In this document: positions 43,725-53,868 of the stretch, piece by piece | Layout: each line of letters starts with the position of its first letter | Numbering within the stretch: position 1 is the first letter of the stretch | Source: SpSt-539 sp964549445 | Lineage (GTDB): Bacteria > Planctomycetota > Phycisphaerae > UBA1845 > UTPLA1 | Reading direction: 5' to 3' | NCBI GenBank assembly: GCA_964549445.1 | Contig: CAZJVS010000012.1 | Coordinates: 52,116 to 116,115, forward strand | DNA: 64,000 nucleotides | Position numbers and translations under genes: made by a program | The notes under the pieces: generated by a model | What the model was told of the DNA's origin: nothing | What the model saw: only the letters and a program-made list of their open reading frames with translations | Databases searched by the model: none

Positions 43725-44816
43725 TCAGCCGCCCCGTTGGCTCACAATCAGCGCAATCGCCCCGCCGATCGCCAGCAGCATCATCACAAACCCGGCGATC
43801 TTCCACGCACTGTACGGCCGCTCCCCCTGCACCTCGCCCGTCCGCGCATTCACCAGAAACCGATAGACCTTGTTGTGATAGCGATATGCACTGATCCAGA
43901 TCGGCAGCAGGACGTGTTTAAACGTGATATCCCGATAGCTCGTATCGATCGAACTGATCTGCTGGTGATCTCCGCCGATGTCCCCGCAGATCGTCTCCTC
44001 GATCGTCGGCTTCATCATCCCCTGCGCCACGACAAACCCGTCCCCCAGCCCGACCTGGTAGCTTTCCGCCCGAAACCCGCTCAGGTACTCGTCCGCGTAC
44101 GGCACCAGCCGTTCGAGGTCCCACGGCTCCAGTTTCACCGTGTACTCGTTTGGAAGCGAATGGCTCGCCACCACCAACAGATCATCGAACGAGTTCTCAA
44201 CCTCTCCGGTCACCGAAGTCCACCGCGTCCGCACCACCGTCCGCGTCTCGGTCTTGCCGTTGACAATGACCGTCTCCGTCGTCGTGTAGTCGTCCCCGCG
44301 CTGCCCGGTGTACCGGCTGGTCGTCGCACAGTCGTACGTCCAGTAGGGAACATACATCCCGTTCAATCGCCGGTCCGTCGCCGCAAACCGCTTCAACTTG
44401 CTCGGCGCAAACCACAACCGCCCCAGCCATTGCCGGAACGACCCGTCCGCCTCCTCGCGTTTGATCTGAAATGGCAGCAGCGATTTCGGTTGAATGCGAC
44501 TCTGCGTCGTCTCGCTGGTAACGATGTCCGATCCGCAAAACGGGCACGCCGTCGCCGTCACGTCCTCCGCCTTGTCCGTCAGCGCCCCGCACGCCCCGCA
44601 CTTCAGCGTCGTGCACCGCTGAGTCGGCGCCTGCTTCTCCAATTCCGCCAGCGCCGCGTGAAAGTCGAGCTCCTCGATCGCCTGCACCGGCCGCGCAATC
44701 GGATTAACGTGCCCGCAGTACGGACACGTCATCGCGCCCCGGCCGGGGGTGAACTCCAGCTTCGCCCCGCATTGCCCGCACGGAAATCGACGCTCTTGCG
44801 TGACAGTCGCGTTCAC
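43725..44816 (-). CDS. Zinc-ribbon membrane protein paired with SPFH gene
   Basis: The protein has 363 residues. Four Cys pairs lie in the first 110 residues (CGQCGAKLEF, CPYCGH, CGACGA, CPFCGS), as in TFIIB-type zinc-ribbon proteins found next to SPFH genes. A beta-rich middle and one C-terminal membrane segment (IAGFVMMLLAIGGAIALIV) follow. The start is a GTG at 44816 that overlaps the SPFH stop (GTGA); the ORF extends upstream but only as a frame-shifted copy of SPFH coding. The two products probably act together at the membrane. Confidence 0.75.
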   Translation of the reverse strand: MNATVTQERRFPCGQCGAKLEFTPGRGAMTCPYCGHVNPIARPVQAIEELDFHAALAELEKQAPTQRCTTLKCGACGALTDKAEDVTATACPFCGSDIVTSETTQSRIQPKSLLPFQIKREEADGSFRQWLGRLWFAPSKLKRFAATDRRLNGMYVPYWTYDCATTSRYTGQRGDDYTTTETVIVNGKTETRTVVRTRWTSVTGEVENSFDDLLVVASHSLPNEYTVKLEPWDLERLVPYADEYLSGFRAESYQVGLGDGFVVAQGMMKPTIEETICGDIGGDHQQISSIDTSYRDITFKHVLLPIWISAYRYHNKVYRFLVNARTGEVQGERPYSAWKIAGFVMMLLAIGGAIALIVSQRGG

Positions 44817-45907
44817 TTCGGCATCGGCGGCGGCGTCCGCGAAAACACGCGGGCCAGCTCCGCCACATCCCCCGCCTTCATCCAGTCGCTCATCCCCTGC
44901 TTCCACACCAGCGTTTCGCGCGTGACCTGCCCCGCATCAACCTTTCCGGCCAGCGCCGTCGCATCAAACGGCCCCGCCTGCTGCCCGCCGATCGCCGCGA
45001 AATACGCCATCGCCTGCGGCAACGGCGGCGGCGTCCCCGGACCCGCGTTCGGCTGCGTCATCGCCTGTCCCATCTGGTTCGCCATCGCGAAGCCCGCCCC
45101 CATCGCCATCCCGCCGCCGGCCATCCCGCTCGGGTTCTTCGCCGCGGCCTCCATCGCGTTCGCCGCCTGGAACTGCGCGTACGCCCCAAGATTGCCGATG
45201 ACGCCCATACTCGTCCGCTTGTCGAGCGCCGCCTCCACCTCCTCCGGCAGCGACACGTTTTCGACCAGCAGCTTGCACAGCTCCAGCCCATACCCGTTGA
45301 AGTCCGGCGAAATCTTCGCCTTCAAGAAGTTCCCCAGCTCCTCGTAGTTCGCCGCCAGGTCCAGCGCCGGAATCTTGCTCTCGCCGACAATGTCCGCAAA
45401 CCGCGACACGATCAGGTTCCGAAGCTGATCGCTGATCTGCTCCGTCGTGAACCGCCCGTCCGTCCCGACCACCTGCTTGATGAAATCACCCGGATGCAGC
45501 ACGCGCGTCTCATACGTGCCAAACGCCCGCAAGCGAATCGGCCCGAACTCCGCGTCGCGCAGCATGATCGGATTCTTCGTCCCCCACTTCAGGTCGGTGA
45601 ACCGCCGCGTGCTGACGAAGTACACCTCGGCCTTGAACGGGCTGTTGAACCCGTACTTCCACCCCTTGAGCGTCGCCAGGATCGGCACGTTCTGCGTTTC
45701 GAGCGTGTACGTCCCCGGCTGGAAAACGTCGGCAAGCTGCCCTTCGTTGATGAAGACCGCCGACTGCCCCTCGCGGACCACCAGCTTCGCCCCATACTTG
45801 ATCTCGTTGTTGTACCGCTCGAAGCGATACACCATCGTGTCGTTGGTGGAATCGAGCCACTCAACGATATCAATCAGTTCGCCCTTGAGTTTGTCCCAGA
45901 TGCCCAT
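44813..45907 (-). CDS. SPFH/Band 7 protein with C-terminal GYF-type domain
   Basis: This 364-residue protein begins MGIWDKLKGELIDIVEWLD and has the virion-core/YdjI-like SPFH domain to about residue 215 (VVREGQSAVFINEG, FIKQVVGTDGRFTTEQI). A Met/Gly/Ala-rich linker follows, then a small C-terminal GYF_2-like domain (YFAAIGGQQAGPFDATALAG). SPFH proteins form membrane-linked oligomers. GGAGG precedes the ATG at 45907. Its stop overlaps the start of the zinc-ribbon gene. Confidence 0.85.
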   Translation of the reverse strand: MGIWDKLKGELIDIVEWLDSTNDTMVYRFERYNNEIKYGAKLVVREGQSAVFINEGQLADVFQPGTYTLETQNVPILATLKGWKYGFNSPFKAEVYFVSTRRFTDLKWGTKNPIMLRDAEFGPIRLRAFGTYETRVLHPGDFIKQVVGTDGRFTTEQISDQLRNLIVSRFADIVGESKIPALDLAANYEELGNFLKAKISPDFNGYGLELCKLLVENVSLPEEVEAALDKRTSMGVIGNLGAYAQFQAANAMEAAAKNPSGMAGGGMAMGAGFAMANQMGQAMTQPNAGPGTPPPLPQAMAYFAAIGGQQAGPFDATALAGKVDAGQVTRETLVWKQGMSDWMKAGDVAELARVFSRTPPPMPK

Positions 45908-46108
45908 CTCAAATCCTCCGTTCCGCGCAGCGCAGAATCGCAGCCGCGCATGGCTCAATATTGTACCGACGCCCCCCGATATCGCGTTACAAACCCGCCC
46001 CCTCTTTGGAATAGCAGCTCCCAATCGCCCCCGGGCGCTCACCCGCGACTGCCTTGACGCCATACTCCACCTGACCGAACGTACCCGGCACGGTACCCGG
46101 AGCACCGC

Positions 46109-47398
46109 ATGACCTGGCGCGGAAAACTCGGCCTCATCTCCCTCGGCGCGGCCCTCCCCGTCGCGCTCCTCGGCGCGGCCGTCGGCTACTTCTATCTCGC
46201 CGCCGTCGTCCGCCCCAACGCCCCGCCCGACAACTCCCCGGCCACGCGCCCGTGGGGCGCCGTCGACTTCGAGACCATCGACACCAACGAGGCCTCCGGC
46301 CTCCAGCGCACCATCGCCGACTCCTTCAAGGCCGAAGGCGCCTCCGACTTCGACGCCAACCGCGACGGCAACAAGGAATACGACCTCCTCGCCCTGTCCG
46401 GCGGCGGCTCCTACGGTGCATTCGGCGCCGGCGTCCTCTGCGGTTGGTCCGACCGCGGCGACCGCCCCGAGTTCAAGGTCGTCACCGGCGTCTCCACCGG
46501 CTCGCTCCAGGCGACGTGGGCTTTCCTGGGTTCCTCCTACGACGGCCTCATCAAGCGCCTCTATACCACCATCACCAACGACGACATCTTCGAAAAACGC
46601 TCTCTCGTCGGCGGCCTCGTCGCCGACGGCACGCTTGACTCCGCCCCCCTCCGCCGAATGCTCGAATCAACCATCGACGACAAAGTCCTCGCTGCCGTCG
46701 CCGAAAAGCACCGCCGCGGCCGCCGCCTCTTCGTCGGAACAACCAACATGGACGCCTCCGACTTCGTCATGTGGGACATGGGCGCCATCGCCGCCAGCGG
46801 CCGGCCCGACGCCCGCCAGCGCTACATCGATGTCCTCGTCGCCTCCTGCTCCGTCCCCGTGCTCTTCCCGCCGGTCTACTTCGACGTCACCGTCAACGGC
46901 CGCACCTACCACGAAATGCACGCTGACGGCGGCGCCGAAGCCCAGGTCTTCTTCCGCGGCTTCATGCTCGACGTCGAAGACGCCCTCGCCGATGCCGGCA
47001 TCAACGCCGCCCGCGTCAAAGGCCGACTCTTCATCATTCGCAACGGCTACGCCGATGAACGCCATTTCTATTCCGCCGTCCAGCCTAGCACCCTATCAAT
47101 CGCCTCGGCGACGATCGAAAAACTCTTCAAGATCAGCGCCAGTTCCAGTCTTTACCGCATCTATGTCCTCGCCAACCGCTATCACATCCAGTTCAACCTC
47201 CGCTGCATCCCGGCCGACTACGACTTGACCTTCGACAGTCTCGACTTCGATTCTCCCGGTATGAAGAAACTCTTCGACCTCGGCTACCGCATCGGCCAGG
47301 GCAGCGACGACTGGATCAAGGCCCCGCCGGGCCTCGACCCCGACGAGATCGTCCGCACCCAGAACACGACCTCCCCCTCCGCGCCGCGCGCTCCCTGA
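46109..47398 (+). CDS. Membrane-anchored patatin-like phospholipase
   Basis: The protein has 429 residues. One N-terminal membrane segment (LISLGAALPVALLGAAVGYFYL) anchors a patatin domain starting near residue 90. The catalytic features are visible: oxyanion GGGSYGAF, nucleophile Ser129 in GVSTG and the Asp of HADGGA. It is therefore probably an active lipid acyl hydrolase facing one side of the membrane. It is divergent from the SPFH gene (about 200 bp between starts). Confidence 0.88.
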   Translation: MTWRGKLGLISLGAALPVALLGAAVGYFYLAAVVRPNAPPDNSPATRPWGAVDFETIDTNEASGLQRTIADSFKAEGASDFDANRDGNKEYDLLALSGGGSYGAFGAGVLCGWSDRGDRPEFKVVTGVSTGSLQATWAFLGSSYDGLIKRLYTTITNDDIFEKRSLVGGLVADGTLDSAPLRRMLESTIDDKVLAAVAEKHRRGRRLFVGTTNMDASDFVMWDMGAIAASGRPDARQRYIDVLVASCSVPVLFPPVYFDVTVNGRTYHEMHADGGAEAQVFFRGFMLDVEDALADAGINAARVKGRLFIIRNGYADERHFYSAVQPSTLSIASATIEKLFKISASSSLYRIYVLANRYHIQFNLRCIPADYDLTFDSLDFDSPGMKKLFDLGYRIGQGSDDWIKAPPGLDPDEIVRTQNTTSPSAPRAP

Positions 47399-47522
47399 CC
47401 CGCGCTGCAACCTTCTGAGAATCTTGATCGAACGCAAGAACCTGCGTCGATCGCTGGCGTAGAAAATCCGATGGGAACCGGCAGCGCAGGGAAGTGCGGA
47501 TGGCGTCGAATCGCCGCGGCGC

Positions 47523-47555
47523 AAAAAAAATGTCGCCGCCCGAAAGGCGGCGACA
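47523..47555 (-). terminator. Rho-independent terminator after the sigma factor gene
   Basis: Read on the minus strand, a 10-bp stem (TGTCGCCGCC with GGCGGCGACA) and 5-nt loop are followed by eight Ts. It starts 33 bp after the sigma factor stop. Confidence 0.88.
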
Positions 47556-47587
47556 TCAGCTTGAGGCGTACGGCCTGCGATCCCGAA

Positions 47588-48364
47588 TCAGGCGACCATT
47601 TCCATGCCTTCATCACTGAACCGCCGCCGCAGCCGTTCGATCACATCCTTGTGGATCTGGCTGACCCGCGACTCCGAAAGATTGAGTACGAGGCCGATCT
47701 CGGCCATCGTCAGTCCTTCATAGTAGTACAGCACAAGCACCAGCCGCTCTTCGCGATTCAGCCCGCGCGTGATGTACTCCGTCAACAGCTTCCGGCTCAC
47801 CCGGTTCGACGGATCGATGCACTTCGCGTCTCGGAAGTCCCAGCCGCTGCCATTCGTCCGGCCGCGCCCGTCATCTTCGCCTTGCACCGCCGACAGGTGC
47901 ACTTCGCGCCCGAGCCGCGACAACCGCGAAAGCTCCGAGAAGCGATCCGCCGTGATGCCCATCCCAACCGCGAGTTCTTCCTCCGTCGGAGGCCGGCCGA
48001 AGTGCGCGTCGAGTCGCTCGCGCACATTCATGCGCTTCTTCTCGAAGCTTCGCACCGTGCGCGACTGCCCGTCCAGCGACCGCAGCCAGTCCATGACCGC
48101 GCCGTGTATGCGCTGCTGGCAGAACGTCTCGAACTTCGCCTTGTGCTTCGGATCGTACGCCTCGACGGCCTCGATCAAACCGTCGTAGCCCGCCGAGCAG
48201 ATCTCGTCGTAGCTCACCTGCGCCGGCAGCTTCTGTGCAAGCCGCGCCGCGAGCATGTGAACGAGCGGCCGGTAATGATCCACCAGCTCGTTGCGAAGCG
48301 GCACCTCGTGCTTTCGCAGGTACTGTTTCCAGAGACGATCAGGCGTTGTGCGGCCCGACTTCAT
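47588..48364 (-). CDS. Sigma-28-type RNA polymerase sigma factor (FliA/WhiG-like)
   Basis: This 258-residue protein has sigma regions 2 (LVHMLAARLAQKLP, YDEICSAGYDGLIEAVEAYD, FETFCQQRIHGAVMDWLRS), 3 and 4 (LNREERLVLVLYYYEGLTMAEIGLVLNLSESRVSQI), as in FliA. FliA-type factors direct motility, development or pilus genes; no flagellar gene is in this window. The ATG at 48364 has AAGGAG 8 nt upstream; the GTG three codons earlier is less likely. A strong terminator follows, so it is the last gene of its unit. Confidence 0.88.
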   Translation of the reverse strand: MKSGRTTPDRLWKQYLRKHEVPLRNELVDHYRPLVHMLAARLAQKLPAQVSYDEICSAGYDGLIEAVEAYDPKHKAKFETFCQQRIHGAVMDWLRSLDGQSRTVRSFEKKRMNVRERLDAHFGRPPTEEELAVGMGITADRFSELSRLSRLGREVHLSAVQGEDDGRGRTNGSGWDFRDAKCIDPSNRVSRKLLTEYITRGLNREERLVLVLYYYEGLTMAEIGLVLNLSESRVSQIHKDVIERLRRRFSDEGMEMVA

Positions 48365-48661
48365 GGCGAACACTCCTTTGTTCGTTGGCCCCTAGTTCGT
48401 TGGCCCCGGATCCGCGCAGAGCGAATCCGCATCCGTGCCGAAAGACAATCCATGCAATGTGGGAATGGGGTGACGAGAGTCGTGATGAGACGATTGTGTT
48501 TCGTCCAGCGTCCATGCCGGCTCTCGTTGGCGAGATGACGTGCCTATCCGTGGCTCGTCGGCAGCCGCGGCGAAGTTTACCCAGCGCTATCAGGCGTTAC
48601 CAGAGAAATCCGCCCAGTTTTTCCGGAAAATTTTGCGCGTCCGAGAAGTCCGACGTTGAAC
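48365..48661. other. Spacer with a 15-bp direct duplication
   Basis: These 297 bp separate the kinase end from the sigma factor start. It contains GTTCGTTGGCCCC twice in tandem (about 48382-48410), just upstream of the sigma factor ribosome site, and no ORF. The duplication may be an operator or chance. Confidence 0.4.
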
Positions 48662-50020
48662 CTAGCGCGTCACCAGCAACACGACGTTCACGATGACCGA
48701 AACAACCAGCAGCGCGATCACCGCGATGATCGTGTTCCACCCCGGTCCTCCCCCGGTCGACTCCGACTCCTCGACCACCCCGCCCCGGTTCTGCTGCGTC
48801 CCGTCCGCCAGACTGGCCAGCAACCCGGCGTCGTATCGATGCCGCGCAATCGGTGGCGGCTCCCCGCGCTGAACCGCCTCCAGGTCCTGGATCATGTCGG
48901 CCGTCGATGCGTACCGGGCGTTCGGGTCCTTGGCCATCATCGTCTCGATGACCTCCGCCAGCCCGGACGAGAGGTTCTTGACGATATGATCCGGCGGCGT
49001 CAAAGGTTCCCGCAGGTGCTTGTGCATCACCGCCGACGGCGTCGGGCCGTCAAACGGCACCTTCCCCGTCACCATGTGATAAAACGTCGCCCCCAACGAG
49101 TAAATATCAGCTCTGAAATCGATGTTCAGCTCGCCCCGGATTTGCTCGGGCGCAATGTAGTACGGCGTCCCATACGCCCGACCGGCCTCGGCCATCGCCG
49201 CCTTCACGTCGCTCGCCTCGCGGGCCAGACCCATGTCCGCCAGCTTTGCAATCCCCTGCGACGTGATCATGATGTTCTTCGGCTTCACGTCCCGGTGAAT
49301 CAGACCGCGATGGTGCGAATGCTCGAGCGCCCGGGCCACTTGGATGACTAGGTTGAGCGCCTCCTTCTCCGGATAGAACTTGTTCTTGACCAGGTCGTCA
49401 TAGACCGTCTTCCCGTCGATAAACTCCATCACGAAATAGTGGAATCCCCCGTATTCGCCGACGTCGATGGCCTGCACGATGTTGGCATGGTTCAGCTTGG
49501 CTGCCGCCTTTCCCTCCTTGTAGAACCGCTCGACGAACTCTTTGTTCTCGCTCAACCGCTTCGGCAGGACCTTGACCGCCACAATCCGATCGAGCGAGAT
49601 CTGCTTTGCTTGGTAGACCGTCGCCATCGCCCCGGCGCCGACCCGCTTGATGATCTGAAACCCCGGGATCTGCTGCGCAGGCCGGGTCATCGAGTCGTCC
49701 ATCGACCGCGCCAGCCGCCGCAACTGCGACTGCGTAATAAACCCCGCCCGCACCATCAGGTCCGTCAGTTTGACCTTCTGCCCGGCCTTCTCCAGTTCCT
49801 TCTGCTTGGTGATGCAGAGTTGCACCTCCTCAGGCGTCGCAAGTCGGTGCTCCGAGACCACCCGGCCGAAGTAGCTCTCGTCGGCGAACTCACGAACGAT
49901 CATCCCGGCCACGCTGTCGGCCGGACCGACGCCGGCCGGCTGCGTCGTCGCAACGGGCGCAGGCGGATGGGCTGCGGGAGGCGGACCGGATGTCGGCTGG
50001 GGATCAGTCATGGGCGGCAT
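48662..50020 (-). CDS. Ser/Thr protein kinase with GspE-N-like domain and C-terminal anchor
   Basis: The protein has 452 residues. After a Pro-rich start, residues 42-110 (YFGRVVSEHRLATPEEVQLCITKQ..., LTDLMVRAGFITQSQLRRL) resemble the N-terminal domain of GspE/PilB ATPases. The kinase domain follows: GAGAMATVYQAK, VAVKVLPK, catalytic HRDVKPKN, DMG in place of DFG, and APE. The C-terminal membrane segment is WNTIIAVIALLVVSVIVNVVLLV. A start at 50011 is equally possible. The DMG change does not remove the metal-binding Asp. It lies upstream of the sigma factor gene but with a 297-bp gap. Confidence 0.85.
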   Translation of the reverse strand: MPPMTDPQPTSGPPPAAHPPAPVATTQPAGVGPADSVAGMIVREFADESYFGRVVSEHRLATPEEVQLCITKQKELEKAGQKVKLTDLMVRAGFITQSQLRRLARSMDDSMTRPAQQIPGFQIIKRVGAGAMATVYQAKQISLDRIVAVKVLPKRLSENKEFVERFYKEGKAAAKLNHANIVQAIDVGEYGGFHYFVMEFIDGKTVYDDLVKNKFYPEKEALNLVIQVARALEHSHHRGLIHRDVKPKNIMITSQGIAKLADMGLAREASDVKAAMAEAGRAYGTPYYIAPEQIRGELNIDFRADIYSLGATFYHMVTGKVPFDGPTPSAVMHKHLREPLTPPDHIVKNLSSGLAEVIETMMAKDPNARYASTADMIQDLEAVQRGEPPPIARHRYDAGLLASLADGTQQNRGGVVEESESTGGGPGWNTIIAVIALLVVSVIVNVVLLVTR

Positions 50021-50194
50021 ATTACTCTATGATCCGCCGAGGGTTGAATCAATTCTCGCTCACAATCAAAATCGTTGCGAATTCTCAACGGCCGCCCCCC
50101 TCTGCGTCGCAAGCCCGGGTCTTCGCTCGCCCCGGATCGGGCCCCAACTCCGACGTCTTCGGCGATCCAATCGCAGCGTTCCTACGATTCCACG

Positions 50195-51643
50195 ATGTTG
50201 CGGGTACTTCTCATTCGAGCGGTCCCCGTCGCGTTGCTTCTGGCCTCGCCCGTAATCTCCCTATCATCATCCGATCCCGTCGCCCCCACGCTCTCCCCTC
50301 CTCCCGTGGAGGTCACCCAATCGGCACCTCCGCCCACAACGTCATCGAACGACCTTGAGCAACGTATCCGCGCCGCGGCATTGGACGGCCGCCTGACTTA
50401 CCGCGTGACTCGGCCGCCCGACCTGGTTCGCCTGCTCGGAGAGCCGGCCCATCAAAAAAACGTCCGCCGCGGCGAACTCGACATCCGTGTCCTCGCGTGG
50501 CCCGGCATCGTGGCCACCTTCGCCCGGTCACATCAGCGCCGCAGCGAATTCACCCTGTATCAACTGGGGCTTCGAAAATCCGATGACCCATCAGAGAGGG
50601 TCGAAGAGCTCGACATCGGACAGGATCACCCCTACGTACTCCGCGACCTCCACGATCTCGACGACGCGGACCGGATTTTCGGCCTTTCCGGCCTCTCGCT
50701 CGTCCGCCTCGATCTGCGGGAGCAGAACGATCGGCTTCGGACGCTGGGCTTCGACTCGCGGACAATTTGGCCCGTCGCGTCGAAGCTCCCCACCGGCTTC
50801 GAGCCTTCCCGAATTCTCGAGAATGGAAAGAACCCCGGCCTCGGCGTCCGCGGACTGCACCAACAAGGCATCGACGGCCGCGGTGTGCACGTGGCGATCA
50901 TCGACCAGCCCCTGTTGCTCGATCACCGCGAGTACGCCGGCCACATTGAGCGCTATGTCCTGATCGGCACCTATGACGCCGCGGTCGAGATGCACGGCCC
51001 GCCGGTGACCAGCGTCCTCATCGGCCGCGACGTCGGCGTCGCCCCAGCGGCACACCTGTCGTACTACGCCGTGCCGATGTGGAAACAGGACAATGCGCCG
51101 TTCACCGAGGCACTGGAGCAAATCCTGGATCGGAACGCCAGCGTCCCGCTGCAGGAGCGCATCCGAGTCGTGAGCATCTCAACCGGTATGTTTCCGCAAT
51201 GGGCGAACCTCCAGCCGTGGCGGGAAATCTGCTCGCGCGCCGAGCAGGAGGGCGTGCTCGTCCTCACCTGCGAACAGTCCGAAGATTTCCGCTACGCCGC
51301 ACTCCGTCGCCGCCAGGGCGACCCGGATGACCCAGCCCGCTATCGCCGCGGAAGTCTCTTCGGTCCGCGGACGGCGCTCGGCGTTCCCTCGGGCGGCCGA
51401 ACCACCGCCAGCCACAAGGGCCCGGACGTGTATGCCTACTGGACGATTCCGGGAATGAGTTGGTGCACACCCTACCTTGCCGGCGTCGCGGCACTCGGCT
51501 TCCAAGTCGACCCGGCCCTGACCCCGGCTCGTGCACGGCAACTGCTCAAGGAAACCGCGCATGCTGCCCGCGCAGGACTCGTCGTGAATCCGCCGGGCTT
51601 TGTGGCCGCGGTCCGCGCAGCCAATTCGTCCAGTACCAGATGA
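50195..51643 (+). CDS. Exported divergent subtilase-like protein
   Basis: The protein has 482 residues with an N-terminal signal (VLLIRAVPVALLLASPVISL). All three S8 triad residues seem present but in unusual settings: Asp237 in VHVAIIDQP (usually DTG), His267 in VEMHGPP (usually HGTHVAG) and Ser422 in PGMSWCTPYLAG (usually GTSMATP). The first 200 residues are unrecognised and could be a prodomain. It may be an active peptidase of a divergent subfamily. The ATG at 50195 is chosen for the signal peptide. It ends 145 bp before glgX. Confidence 0.65.
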   Translation: MLRVLLIRAVPVALLLASPVISLSSSDPVAPTLSPPPVEVTQSAPPPTTSSNDLEQRIRAAALDGRLTYRVTRPPDLVRLLGEPAHQKNVRRGELDIRVLAWPGIVATFARSHQRRSEFTLYQLGLRKSDDPSERVEELDIGQDHPYVLRDLHDLDDADRIFGLSGLSLVRLDLREQNDRLRTLGFDSRTIWPVASKLPTGFEPSRILENGKNPGLGVRGLHQQGIDGRGVHVAIIDQPLLLDHREYAGHIERYVLIGTYDAAVEMHGPPVTSVLIGRDVGVAPAAHLSYYAVPMWKQDNAPFTEALEQILDRNASVPLQERIRVVSISTGMFPQWANLQPWREICSRAEQEGVLVLTCEQSEDFRYAALRRRQGDPDDPARYRRGSLFGPRTALGVPSGGRTTASHKGPDVYAYWTIPGMSWCTPYLAGVAALGFQVDPALTPARARQLLKETAHAARAGLVVNPPGFVAAVRAANSSSTR

Positions 51644-51787
51644 ATGGCAATGGACTTCCGCGCGCAGCCAACGCCTTCGATCTGATCGCGATCCGGCAAC
51701 TTCCACCGAAATGGCGTACGATCCGGCCATTCACACGGCATCCAGGCTCAGCGTTTCGAATTGGACGCGCGGCATGGGCGAAAAGCG

Positions 51788-53851
<2,064 letters not shown>

Positions 53852-53868
53852 TGCGCGGCTCGACTCTT

